Made by a program: the position numbers and the translations under genes | Source: Gnetum montanum | Lineage: Eukaryota > Streptophyta > Gnetopsida > Gnetales > Gnetaceae | Assembly: GCA_015680685.1 (NCBI GenBank) | Contig: MNCI01030039.1 | Span: forward strand, 90,444-154,443 | Length of the DNA stretch: 64,000 nt | Reading direction: 5' to 3' | The notes under the pieces: generated by a model | Databases searched by the model: none | What the model was told of the DNA's origin: nothing | The model's input: only the letters and a program-made list of their open reading frames with translations | Part shown: in pieces, positions 47,243-58,668 of the stretch | Layout: each line of letters starts with the position of its first letter | Position numbering within the stretch: the stretch's first letter is position 1

Positions 47243-47474
47243 GGCCATTTTGGGCCATCGATAGTTTTAGGCCATTTTGGGCCATAGTGTAGCATATTTT
47301 TTGTGTGCATAATTTTAGGCCATTTCGGGCCACTGCTAGTTTTAGGCCATTTCGGGCCATTGCTAGTTTTAAGCCATATCTGGCCCTTGCTAGTTTTAGG
47401 CTATTTCGGGCCCTTGCTAGTTTTAGGCCATTTCGAGCCCTTGCTAGTTTTAGGCCATTTCGGGCCCTTGACGT
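47243..47474 (-). repeat. B hairpin-unit tandem array after gag-pro
   Basis: Eight 28-bp units on the minus strand, GGCC-CGAAAT-GGCC followed by TAAAACTAGCA, nearly head to tail; some have point changes (GGCC-AGATAT-GGCT). It separates gag-pro from the 3' end of the antisense ORF. The N at 47242 is a single ambiguous base. Confidence 0.9.
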
Positions 47475-47600
47475 GTTAAGGGGTGATACGCTAATGATTT
47501 GAAAAACTAGCAACTGTCATAGATGCAAAGTAGAAAGGTGAAAATTATGCAAGGGTTGGCAACTAGGCAAGAAGCAGTGGGGTTGCTATGCTATGCGTAG
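47475..47600 (-). other. Spacer between gag-pro stop and hairpin array
   Basis: Non-coding. Contains TTGCTATGCTATGCGTAG, the LTR-type GCTAYGCTA motif. Confidence 0.5.
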
Positions 47601-48200
47601 CTACTTCTTGACCCATCGCGGGTTGAGTGAGACATAAGGCCGAGGCATTTTGCCAGGGCCTTCATCTACATCATTTCCCCTTGTTTGGAAGGGCAACTCA
47701 GCCCACACACTCTCGTTTTGGGAACCGGCTTGCTAAGCTAATTCCTCTACCAGATGGTTAATGTGTGCTGCAATAGGTGCTTCATTCTCAAAGGTTACAA
47801 CCTATGAGCCCTGTTCCATGTCTACATTGTGGATTTCTTGCATTTCTACCTCATCACCATGGATCACCACCTCCCTACCTACGTAAGGAAGATGGATCTC
47901 CTGGTGTATAGGTGAGGAGATAGCCTTGAGCTACACTAACCATGATCTCCCCAAGATCAGGTTAAACCCGGGCATTTCCTCCACCACAATGAATGTTGTG
48001 TTCATGGGGAACTGGTCCACTGCTATGAGGTCTATGTGGACTATGCCCTTCACCATGACTCGTGCCCCATTGAATGACCTCAAGCATGACATATTCATGG
48101 GTTTGATCTAGTCAACCAATCCATACTTATCCATGATAGGGAAGAGGATGACATTGGTGGAAATCCCATCATCAACGTGTACCCTTCAGATCTGGTGTTG
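47601..48200 (-). pseudogene. B protease
   Basis: Active site HVDDGISTNVI (about 48165) is intact, followed by MVKGIVHIDL, NLILGRSWLV and SSPIHQEIHLPYVG. The frame ends at a TAG at 47601 after LNPRWVKK. It is the only intact D-D-G among the Tat-like copies here. Two or three stops remain in the frame. Confidence 0.8.
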
Positions 48201-51027
48201 GCCAACCCAAATTGCGATGAATAGGGATGCTGTAGTCACCTGACCCCTTTTGGGATCTTCCCTAATGGAACAATCACTGAAGTTAGTTGGGATGGATTTA
48301 GCTCTGTAGGTGCGGAGGGAAGCATGACCGAGTGGATCACCTCCTCTTTTGCTAGCATGTCTTCATTGATCGAAATCACTGTCAACATGTGGATCAGAGC
48401 CTCACAGTGTGGGACAAATGTTATGATTAGGTCGTATAAGCTCAGTGTAGTGTTTTTCTATTTTAGAGCTTCTTTGACCTAAGTGAGAGCGTCCAAGAGG
48501 TCCTAGCCACCCCCCTGTTTACTACCTTTCTCCTCTTCTATTCGTCCCAGGAGACAAATTTTCCAAGGAGGGGTGGTTTTGGATCTGGGTTTATACCCTT
48601 TTTAGCAGGGCAGCACAAACTATGTGGTTGTTGCAACGTTCATATTTGGTGACGAAGATGGAGATGCAGGGGGTGAAGACGTAGACATGGAGACTCCTTG
48701 GGCGGTACTTCCCTTCAATGTCTCGCCTGCGACACACACTTCTCATTTTTTAGGACGAGAAGATTGTTCAGCTGTCTTGCACGAGACGAGGACTGTTGAA
48801 GGAGTCAACCCCCTCATGAAATATGGAGCTAATGATGTTAACAGGAAGGGTGGCATAGTTTTACTAATAGGTGATGTGAGTGTGGATGCCTGGGGAGGAA
48901 CCCTCTGGACAAACAATTATTGCAAGCTCTGGTCAACCGTTCGTGGTGCTGGTGCACTATGCTGAGGCATGTGGACCAAAAATAACTGTTGGGGTAGCCT
49001 AGGGCTACTCTCAATGTCGATAGTGTTGATAACATAACCAACATTATTGGTGTTGAGGGGGTTAGTGTAGACATGCAGAGAATAATTTTCAGGGCGTAGT
49101 GGGTTGCTTTCGTCTAGCACCAATTTCCCCTGATCAATCAACCTTTGGATGTCGTCCTACAATGCTAGACAATAATCCGTATTGTGACCACACTGTTGGT
49201 GGTAATCACAAAACCTATCTAGCCTGAAACCCTTTAGAACTGGGGGCTCATTGGGCAAAGCCAAGGAGGGGTTCTTAAGGAGCTCATAGTAGTGCTAATG
49301 TCTCCTAATTCTTTCTTTTGACATCTACTTATGTTGGATGTGCCATGCTACCAGTAGCTGGTTCAGAAGTTCTGAAGGCTTGAGAGGTAGTGGGGTATAC
49401 TTTGAGTGATCTTTACACTCAAAGTTCATTTTGGGTTGCGCAAATGTCTCAGGTGCAGGTATGGTAGGTTGTGGTGTGTTGCCCTGCTTGGGCACATGCT
49501 TAGCTATGTGTGCAGCTAATTTTTTGTTGTTCTTGTTACCATTATTATTAGGTTTGGGCTTGGCCTCGGTCATCACAGTAGCCACTATGGTTGTTGGGGC
49601 CTTACCTTTGTCCTTCTTTGTGAAGGTGTTCTTGTAAGCAATGTAGGCTGGGTCTTTGCTTGCCTCGGCTACATCCTGTATGCTCTTAGTCTGAGCAAAG
49701 GCCTTACTAAGAGTGCGAGGAGTGAGGTAGTACAGTTTAGACTTGATGAAGCATTCACTACACCCTTAAAGATGGCCTCCATGATGGGATCGTGGATTTC
49801 ATTAAGGGTTGTGCTCCAACACTGGATGAACTTCTGGACTGGTTCCAAAGGGTCCTGCTTCACGCTCATCAACTAATCTAGCATGATTTCTAGCTTCAAG
49901 TTATACTTGAAGCGCATCACGAACTAGGTCATACGCTCCTCCAGAGTAGAAATATATGAGCATGGCAATGCATGGTACCAATCCAAGGCTTTCCCGGCTA
50001 GGGACATAGAAAAGACATGAATAATGATATGCGACCATTGTTGCAACAGAAGATACTTGGACCTAAAGGTAACGAGATGTGCATTGGGATTCCCCTCCCA
50101 GTTGTACTTCATGAAGTGTGGGAGGGACATCCCTGGGGGTAATGTCAATGGAGGGATTGTTAGGCTGATGGGATCATCCTGGTAGAAGTCCATGACTTTT
50201 ACCGTGTCAGACCCTACAGTGTTGAGGTGTTTTATCTCCTGAGTAAGGGTCTGGATAAGATGGAATGCTTGGTCCATACCCTAGGACGATATGGATGGTT
50301 GGGAAGCTACCGGGGCAACTCCCATTTGTGGAGCAGTGGGGGTAGCAGTGTGACCCATCGACGGTACCATTAGGGTGGCCCTTGTGAAGGGTGCTCCTTG
50401 CCCTGTCCACCACCCTAAAGGCAATGCTATTGAGATAGCAACCGTGGGTTGTGCCACGGAATGGGTGTCTTGTGTTTGAGGTGGAAATGATCATATTCTC
50501 ACGCCAATTTGTACCATCTGTGAGGTTTGGTAGGCCTGGTGGGGAACGTGATGAGACATCTGCGATGGTAGCGTGGTAGGGGGAGTAGTGAATGAGGTCC
50601 ACCATGTGGATGGGCCTGGGCCCACCGTTGATGGTGGGACAGGTGTAAATACGGGAATGGAGGTAAAAGTTACGTATGACTGCGAGGTAGGCATGGTGTG
50701 AACATGTGGCAGGGTAGCCATGATTGATGTGTGATGCACCACAGGAATGAACTGATGAGTGCTTTGCGGGGCAATAGTGGCTGCAAATGAAACTAGGGAA
50801 TAAGGGCATTAATACGCTGGGAAGATGATGTGGCTAGCCATTGCAAGTGTAGTGGAAGGTTGTGGAAGCGTAGGCATGATTACAAAGGGAGCAGTGGCAA
50901 ATAATGGGTTGGTCCAGAAAGACTAGGTAGGAGGGATGGTAATGGGATTGGTTTGACCTCCCTCATCAGATTGGGAATCGAGTTCCTCCTGTCCATCCTG
51001 GAAGGCATCCTCATGGTTAGATGCCAT
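48201..51027 (-). pseudogene. B gag
   Basis: Start ATG 51027 (MASNHEDAFQDGQEELDS). A Pro/Thr/Ser/His-rich N-terminal third (50490-50830) precedes the gag core (49930-50277): MDQAFHLIQTLTQEIKHL, VMDFYQDDPISL, LPHFMKYNWEGNPNAHLVTF and MSLAGKALDWYHALPCSYI. Then come LEPVQKFIQCW and HDPIMEAIFKGVVN. KPSELLNQLLVAWHIQHK (about 49330-49385) and the zinc finger CDYHQQCGHNTDYC (about 49170-49215, C-x2-H-x4-H-x4-C) follow. A few stops and frameshifts. Confidence 0.85.
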
Positions 51028-51673
51028 GTCCTATTGCTCCCTAAGTCTAGCCAACTGGATTAGTTGGTCTAGAAGCCATTGGTTTATCTATGTCAAAGGG
51101 ATGGAAGTGCTAGGTGTAGGAACAAATTCCTTCCCATCGCAATAAGCAAACTCGAAGCTACATTTATCTTCGAATTCGTGCACATCCAAGGGCATATTTA
51201 CCTGCACCTTTGCAAAGAGGAAGTTATAGTGTTCATGTTGCTGGGTCAAGCCATCAAGACCTAGGTTTTGGATCCTGAGGGATCAACGTGGCCCTAGTGA
51301 TGCCTTGAACCGTTATGGGAACCTCCACACTGAAAGTGTTAGAAATCAAAAGGCTTTATGTCTTGTCGAATTCTAGAGGAATCGTCGAAGCAACCGATCT
51401 GTATCACACAATGCGTAAACAACTATAAAAGATGTCACATTTACGCTAGTGTGTGATAGGGTACAAAACGCATGCAAGACTACTATAAAATAAGTGAGTG
51501 AAATGAAGATTCAGAGGCTTTATGTCCTATAGGGTTCCGGAGGAACCGTTGAGGCGACCAGTCTACACCACACGATACGTAAGTGCGTAAGCAACTACAA
51601 ATGGGTGTCAAGCTTACGCTAATGCATATCAAGGTGCAGAACACTTATAGGACTACCGTAAAAGGCACCAAAA
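51028..51673 (-). repeat. B leader with about 170-bp direct repeat
   Basis: Two imperfect copies, about 51351-51513 and 51521-51660, share AGGCTTTATGTC, GAGGAAYCGT, CACACRATRCGTAA and TTACGCTARTG in the same order. No ORF. Confidence 0.75.
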
Positions 51674-51692
51674 GGCCCTCCTTATAGCACCA
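51674..51692 (-). other. B primer-binding site
   Basis: TGGTGCTATAAGGAGGGCC on the minus strand, 6 nt (GTTTTT) after the LTR end CTATA. Confidence 0.85.
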
Positions 51693-51698
51693 AAAAAC

Positions 51699-53693
51699 TA
51701 TAGTAACCAAAAATGTTGGTAACTGGAAAACACCGACGGGTCGTCGGTCGATGACAGGCTTAACCCTTGATCCGTGTGAGGGCCGTGCTGGATGAAATGG
51801 TACCGGGGTGCCCTAAACAGTCTAGTCGATCAGACAGGGACTTAGTCAGTGTCAATATAACCTTTTCCAATGGATAATTTTAAAAATGACACTTGTAACA
51901 TAGAATGATGATGCTTAAATGTTAATGCAAAAGAAAGAGTGAAAAATTATGTAAAATGCGATGAAAAGTAGGAAAACAAAGTAAAATGAAGTTAGGAAAA
52001 TGCACCACTTCAAGGCTATGACTGCACTTTGTCAAGGTGGATACAATTGGTTGCATGGCGCTGAGAGGCACTGAGATCCCAAGAGTAACCAAGACATTTG
52101 GAGCAAGACAACTGTGTGCTTGAACACAGACTCGACAGTCAATAATGCAAAATGCTATGAGAATAGTAGGAAATAGCAGAACAGAATTCCAAACAAGAGT
52201 CCTAACTGTTTACAATGTCAAACAAGATATTTACAATGCTCAGAAATACAATGCTAACTTGCTAGCTGATAAAATTGCCAACTGACTAAATTGCCAAAAG
52301 AACCCCTTTTGAGTGTTGCTCATTGTGGTATTTATAGAACCAAGGCCATGTGAAAGATGCGATTTGGAAACCATGTGTCTTGGGCCTGTGCTGACTTTTC
52401 CATGCTACATGGGCATGCATGACCGTTGGAGATGCATGTTCGTTGGATAAGCCTGCCATGCTGTAATTGTGAACCTACCATGCTGTAATTGCATCGTCAG
52501 AGCTTGGAGATGTGTGCCAATGGTGCAATTAGGTGAAGTGAATTGATGTGGCGTAACTGCCTGTTATGTCATGTCGTGCTTTGTAGCATAGCATATGGGC
52601 GTAGCGTAGCAACTTGTTATGCGATGCACCATATCATAGCGTAGCCATCAGTTCAAAGCAAAAACTTGCGTTGTGAAATGCTGCATGTGTTGGAAGCCTT
52701 TGAAGCATGATGATTGTTTATTGCATATTTGCTATGCTATGCTACACTATGTAACGTAGTGTAGAAGTTGGCCCTAGTCGCAAAACATCGACAATCTATA
52801 AAACTTTGCCCTTTGCACTACTAAACTTGCGAACTTGCTGATCCCACCCTTTGAGATGCCTTTTTTTATTCCTGCAGAGTTGCTATGCTATGCTATGCTA
52901 TGTAGCATAGCATAGCGTAGCAACTAACATGCCCTACTTTGTTTTTAAGTTTGCTACTTTCTGGTGAAGGAGCCATTGCTGAAGAACCTGGAGTCAAGTG
53001 AAGCAACTGTCTTCGAAGGCCAGAGGTGCGAACTTAGTGCAATTGGAAATCACCAAGTAAGATGAGCCTTCCTGTCTTGCTCTCGCTACGCTATGCTACG
53101 GTGCGTAGCGTAGCGTAGCACCTTATCTTGCAACAATTTATAGTTGACTATTTTGAATAGCATAGCATAGCGTAGCAACTGACATGCCCTACTTTTTTTT
53201 TAAGTTTGCTGCTTTCTAGTGAAGAAGCCATTGCTGAAGAACCTGGAGTCAAGCGAAGCAACTGTCTTCGAAGGCCAGAAGTGCTAACTTAGAGTAATTG
53301 GAAATCACCAAGTAAGCCGAGCCTTCCTGTCTTGCTCTCGCTACGCTATGCTACGGTGTGTAGCGTAGCGTAGCGCCTTGTCTTGCAACAATTTACGGTT
53401 GACTATTTTGAACAACTGTCTCCTGAAGCCTGCTACGCTATATAGCGTGGCATACCGTAGCAAACTCCTTGACTTAGAAAACCTACCAAAATATTTTATG
53501 CATTTTTAGCACTGCTGACAACTCTCCACATCGTTTCTAAGTGGGCTGTACAACCTGAATTACCTAGCTAGAAAATTTGCCAAACTGTACAACCTGAACT
53601 CGAAACATCCACTTCTTGCCAAAGTGACATGACACTGCCTGAATTGGGAAGACTTGGTGAAGCAAGGATGCCCTGGAAATTTGGGGTGTTTCA
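51699..53693 (-). repeat. B 5' LTR
   Basis: 1995 bp, collinear with 27308-29036. The extra length is a tandem duplication of about 255 bp (52905-53157 and 53158-53412), each copy containing AGCATAGCGTAGCAACT, GGAGTCAAG and CTTCCTGTCTTGCTCTCGC. A TATAAATA box (minus sense) lies near 52330-52338. GCTAYGCTA hairpins lie at 52730-52770, 52875-52925 and 53085-53125. Confidence 0.9.
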
Positions 53694-54340
53694 CTTTTGG
53701 ATTCAAGTTTTGGTGTCAACTTAATCTCTCAAGAAATGTATAAAGTCTGGAACTTGCCTCCACTGAAAAAGAGCAACATTCATTTAGAGCTGGCCAACCA
53801 ATCCATCACTATCCCATTAGGACTAGTCGAGGACATTGCTACCACTATTTGTGGATGGCCATATCCAACTGATTTCCTAGTAATTTAAGTGAACAATGGT
53901 AAGGGGGACTTCCCAATCATAATGGAAAGAGCATGGCTAAGCACAATTGATGCATGCCTAGGAATCTATGATCTTCCCTTGGAAATATCAAAGGAAACTA
54001 CGTTTGGAAAGATTGAGAAGAAGAAAGTTCCATGCATCACATACAGTGACACAAGGTGTAATTGCTTGCAAAAGTCATGGTTTGTACAATGTTTAACATT
54101 TTCTGCATGCAATCAGTATACACAGGTGACTCATATATAAAGATGCTTGTATGCAACAGCCCACAAGATAGGAAGGCACCTAGTGACTGATAGCTGACCA
54201 AGAGAGCAATTCAACTATATGCATGGAACCAACTCAAGTTTTGACTTACACTTACAATGATAGCATAGATACATTAGAGCAAGTCCATCAACAACTTCCA
54301 CGTCTTGACATTGAAAGTATCAACCAGGGGAAGTTGGAAA
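53694..54340 (+). pseudogene. A1 protease and linker, resumed after B
   Basis: CTTTT at 53694-53698 is the right target duplicate. The frame resumes LDSSFGVNLISQEMYKVWN: the active-site Gly of D-S-G is Ser. It continues LVEDIATTICGWPYPTDFLVI, stop, then RAWLSTIDACLGIYDLPLE and KIEKKKVPCITYSDT. A linker with EPTQVLTYTYNDSIDTLEQ follows, equivalent to A3 20590-20640. Confidence 0.85.
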
Positions 54341-54532
54341 TCCTTGACAATGGTACACACTTTACAGATGCAACTTTTCAAAAGTTGATGCAATGCTTAG
54401 GAGTTGAACACAAACTAACTACACCATACAACCCTTAAGCGAATGGTCAAGCCGAAGTAACCAATAGGGAGATTATGAAAATATTGACAAGAACCATTAG
54501 CAAGTATAGGTGAGACTGGAGTACCAAACTGA
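54341..54532 (+). pseudogene. A1 integrase core fragment
   Basis: Immediately after NQGKLEI the frame changes to integrase: LDNGTHFTDATFQKLMQCLG, TTPYNP, stop (TAA, where CAA is expected), then ANGQAEVTNREIMKIL. The second Asp and the Glu of the DDE triad are present with 35 residues between them. RT and RNase H are deleted at about 54341. The fragment ends at the N gap. Confidence 0.85.
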
Positions 54533-54913
54533 NNNNNNNNNNNNNNNNNNNNNNNNNNNNNNNNNNNNNNNNNNNNNNNNNNNNNNNNNNNNNNNNNNNN
54601 NNNNNNNNNNNNNNNNNNNNNNNNNNNNNNNNNNNNNNNNNNNNNNNNNNNNNNNNNNNNNNNNNNNNNNNNNNNNNNNNNNNNNNNNNNNNNNNNNNNN
54701 NNNNNNNNNNNNNNNNNNNNNNNNNNNNNNNNNNNNNNNNNNNNNNNNNNNNNNNNNNNNNNNNNNNNNNNNNNNNNNNNNNNNNNNNNNNNNNNNNNNN
54801 NNNNNNNNNNNNNNNNNNNNNNNNNNNNNNNNNNNNNNNNNNNNNNNNNNNNNNNNNNNNNNNNNNNNNNNNNNNNNNNNNNNNNNNNNNNNNNNNNNNN
54901 NNNNNNNNNNNNN
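54533..54913. other. Assembly gap, 381 N
   Basis: Unresolved. By comparison with A3 it should hold the rest of integrase. Confidence 1.
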
Positions 54914-56840
54914 GATTGCCTCCTACCACCTCAGTCATGGGGGAGATAGCCATCAATGCTAACCATTCAAAGCCCATAGTTCCTTTTGTATTTTTGTTTG
55001 ACACATTTTTGTTTTGCACATTTTTCAAATTTACTTATTTTTTTTATACCATTGTTCAAAATTTTAGTATTTCTTTGTTTGATTTATTTTTATTCGTCTT
55101 ACAATAAGTTCTCATGATAGTGGATTGTATTATAATAATGTTGGTTGCTAATTTTTGGTTTCTGCATTTGATTTTCAATGTTGATAATAAGATATGGTTC
55201 TTTTGATAAAATAGGCAATAAGTCCACACTATCCATTCATCCATTCAACTCTATGGTATCCCTTGGCTTGGAACTATATTGTCTCTTTTCTTAAATAAAC
55301 TTGTTAATGAATTGGTGGCTTCGTATTCTTCAAACCAAGGAAGGAATCAATGGTTAAAAAGGGTATGACTTCAAGGGGATTCAACACACTTGTGTTGGAT
55401 ATTCTCTTGGGTACTTGGATGTTTTTCATGGGTATTCTGCCATTCCAACATTGACCTACTATTAGGAAGCAGACGGAAGAAAAAAAATGATAAGTCTTTG
55501 TATGGTGTGGTTCTCACACAAAAAAATGTGGGAATTCAAAGCACGCCCCTTAAACATAATAAAGAGATATGGGGCTACAAGCACTAGTTATGGCATTAGA
55601 AAGACATGTTACCCATGCTTGAAGGTTCCCTCTAACTAAGGCCCTTTCTTGCTTCCTACTTCTTCATCTCTTTCTCCTTGGAATGGTGGTGACTCTTTGG
55701 GGAAGCATTCTTGTTGCTTCAAGAGGATGGATTGATCAGGTGTATTGATGCGAGGTCACTAGATGTAGTTGGTTTGAGCCCAGATTTGGAATGAGTTCTA
55801 CTTAGTCACCTTATCCATAAAATACACAAGGGACTTTACACAACCTTGCTCTTGGGATTCCATTCCATCTTCTCCTCTCCATCTTTCTTCCCATTTTCCA
55901 CCTGATTGTCGATTTTATGATTAGTCTATGTTTTGGTTGATGCATTTTTTTCCTTGGTAAATTCTTGTGGGTAAGCTTTTAACCCTTGTTCCATGTGTCA
56001 TTCCTAGAGCCTATGGACTCTTTGTTTTGTGGGTTTGTCAGGGCATAAAATGCATACGCCTACTTTGGGGAGGACCCACTAACATTCCTTTATGGTGCAA
56101 TTTTTAAATTCTTTTTCTTAAAAATTTCTTGCAATCAACAATTTATCATTTCATCCCCATCCATGACATTCATTTTATAGGCGTCACCATTCTTATTTTT
56201 CCCATCTTTATTGTTCCTTCTACTTTTTCCACCTTATTGCTACTGGAGGTTCACTCTTAGTTGTGGGGGCCTTATCACAAATTTTTCCATTCTACTACTT
56301 ATTTCACCCCTACACCTCAGGTAGTCACCAGTAATAAACCTCTAACCCAGTATCTACCATAACCACAACTCAGCCAATGCGCTTTATATCGAGGAAAGGT
56401 ATCAACTACATTGTGTTTTATCTATCCTTGCTAATTTGTGACTATATTGTGTGTGTAGATCGTGATCATATGAACAATGCACTAGGATAGGAGGGAACAC
56501 TTGGGATGGACTGGAGCTAGAGCGTTTATGAAAGGAACAAGTTTGGTCGCGTGGCTATGGATAAACAATAGAAGGCATAATCTCGAAATCAGCAACAATG
56601 CGCCTCATCTTCTTTTCTCTCACTCTAAGTTATCAAATAAGTGTTTGGATGTCATTTATATATAGTGTTCACCACCATGGGTATGAACAACAATGTTGTA
56701 ATGTGTTGTTGATCCATTCACTAGGCACTTTGAGTCTGTCACCCCATTCCACTATTAGTTGTCATTCAGTCAATAATCCTATACCTTTCCAATATTTTGT
56801 AAGGAACTCAAGGATAAGTTTTCATTTAGTCGTGGGGGTA
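54914..56840 (+). repeat. A1 3' non-coding region and polypurine tract
   Basis: Collinear with A3 17202-19200 on the other strand. Short frames with shared peptides such as LRPFLASYF occur in both, but none stays open. The polypurine tract is CGTGGGGGTA at 56831-56840. Confidence 0.7.
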
Positions 56841-57666
56841 TGATGTACCGTGATATCACATCGATGATATCAGGTCTATGAGATCAAAGCCTTCCAAGTG
56901 ATATCGGGCATCTGATATCAGGACCTGCCTCATTGCCTATAATTAAGAGGCAGGTGCACTTGGTTTGGCAATAGATTAGTTAGACCCTTACCCAAACTCT
57001 TGCCTTTTCTCCCTCTCAGAGTTAGAATTATTTCTGTGTGTCCACAATAGGAGTCATAAAGTGAACGAATCTTTATTTGAACATTGTGTACCTAAGCACA
57101 CCTTGTGTACGGCAATAATGATAAACTTTGTGATAAACCTTGCAGCATTTAGAATAGATTAATTAATGTTAATTACTATTACTTAATGCTTTCCTTAGTT
57201 AATTAATGTTCTCTCTCTCACCCTACAACCCTCCTCAGTAAGCACACTTAGTACGACCACTGAGAACATGTTTGTAATGCTTGGTAACCTAGTAACAATT
57301 AGTGTTTGGTAATCCCAGTAGTGTTGCACTAGTTCAAGATGTGTACGGCAACTGAGAACAGATGCTAGTGTTAGGACTAGTTAAAGCATAGTTGAGTAGT
57401 TAAATTAAATTAGTTACTTAGTTATCTCTCTCTCCTCCCTTTGTAGGACAATGACATAAAAACATAAAAAACTATAAATATCATGTACCTCAAGTTTACT
57501 TAACCATACAATCGTGCTATACAAGTAAGCTTGGGAAGACAACAATTGACTAACCTATCCTTATTTCAAAAAGGTGCATAAGCACTTAGTCCTTGGAATT
57601 TGACCGAATCATGTGTGGATACTCGTATTCATATGGTTGAGTGTAAGGATACCTCGCTGCTCATCA
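56841..57666 (+). repeat. A1 3' LTR
   Basis: 826 bp, TGATGTACC...CTCATCA. U3 holds decayed GATATC repeats, then TATAATTAAG near 56937. It is the uninterrupted reference for the A3 insertion site (GGTGCATAAGC). Confidence 0.9.
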
Positions 57667-58177
57667 GTAACACATCTCATTCAATGGAAAAAACCAAATC
57701 GGACCAACCTTGGCAAAGAAACCCAAGGAAGGTTTTACCCCACAAAAAAAGGAGGAAATAAAATTACCAAGAAGTTGGGTGACCTAATGAAGAAAAAATT
57801 GCAAGACAATAGCTCCAAACATGTAAAGGGAAGAGCCTAAATGACCAAAAGTCCTTGGAGTAAAGTGATGGTTCCTCAAATGCATCTGTTGAGTGACCCA
57901 CATTTCAAGACACAACATGTTAGTGCTACATCATAGCCATGGTGTCAATACTTGGAATGCATTTTTTACCTTCATAACCAACTCACCATAACCCCATTAC
58001 TATTACCATTCCCTCATCATAGCCTCTTTCCATCATCACAAGCACTCTTTGGCATGGTTTGACATGACTGAATCAAGTGTGAAGAGGGAACATCAATGGT
58101 GGAATTGTGGTGGTGTTTTGTATTCATTATTGATGCCTCTTAAGTTACTCCTCTAGGCATCAACAAAGAGGGGAAAA
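57667..58177 (+). other. D 3' non-coding region and polypurine tract
   Basis: GTAAC is the right A1 flank. No gene is recognised. The pre-PPT block (about 58111-58167) contains TTGATGCCT...AGGCATCAA, a 9-bp arm pair, then the polypurine tract CAACAAAGAGGGGAAAA at 58161-58177. Confidence 0.7.
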
Positions 58178-58384
58178 TAAAACATCACTAAATTTACATG
58201 TTATAACATTGGTAGCCCCATCCCATAAAACCTTAGGCAAAAATTCATTGTAAATTTGAGGATTGTAATCCATGAGGTGCAATCTCACATAATTTACACT
58301 TTTGGGGATAAAAAATGCCTCATAAGTGGTCAAACGCCTTATCACCCAAGTGAAAAAAGTCATGTAATGTCTATAAATGGGCTT

Positions 58385-58398
58385 GGGGGGGGGGGGGG
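58385..58398. repeat. G14 homopolymer
   Basis: Fourteen consecutive G just downstream of the TATA-like box of the D 3' LTR; the length may be an assembly artefact. Confidence 0.8.
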
Positions 58399-58471
58399 TT
58401 TAAAATGCCTTTTCAGATATCAAAATTAGCATTTTGATGGATTTTATGGGGGGTATAGCATTTTTTATTCT

Positions 58472-58668
58472 AAAGCTCACCTACCTCCAACTTATGCATG
58501 GGGGAAAAGCTCACCTACCTTTAGCTTGGATGCATGGGGGGAAAGCTCATTTACCTCCAAATTAGATGCATAGGGGAAAATCTCACCTATCTCCATCATT
58601 GGATGCATGGGGGAAAAGCTCACCTACCTCTAGCTTGAATGCATGGGGGTAAAGCTTTTCCCCCTCAA
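58472..58668 (+). repeat. Five tandem units of about 40 bp in the D LTR
   Basis: Each unit has AAAGCTCACCTACCTC, then YARCTTGGATGCATGGGGG, with point changes. Confidence 0.85.

Larger units (their letters stand above)
27308..53693 (-). mobile_element. B: Tat-lineage Ty3/gypsy element
   Basis: Minus-strand element with 5' LTR 51699-53693, primer site 51674-51692, gag-pro 47601-51027, an antisense ORF region 43467-47240, pol 38795-42257, then a 3' region interrupted by C, polypurine tract and 3' LTR 27308-29036. It is assigned to the Tat (Ogre-like) lineage because pol has a second RNase H-like domain between RT/RNase H and integrase, and because gag-pro and pol are separated. The exact CTTTT duplication supports a single insertion event into the A1 protease. 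Confidence 0.9.
15533..57666 (+). mobile_element. A1: Athila-like element hosting A3 and B
   Basis: The left LTR begins TGATGAACC at 15533 and the right LTR ends CTCATCA at 57666. Flanking pentamers are ATAAC (15528-15532) and GTAAC (57667-57671), a one-mismatch target duplication. The 5' LTR is interrupted by A3 and resumes at 24420. The gag-PR frame is interrupted by B at 27307 and resumes at 53694. After subtraction about 7.6 kb of A1 remains, with PR and a scrap of integrase but no RT or RNase H. Confidence 0.85.

Noticed and set aside
48624-48965. 113-codon plus-strand frame
   Set aside because: Shadow of B gag on the minus strand; no motif.
54447-55028. Open frames of 150-193 codons
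   Set aside because: They cross 381 N and are open only because N cannot give a stop.
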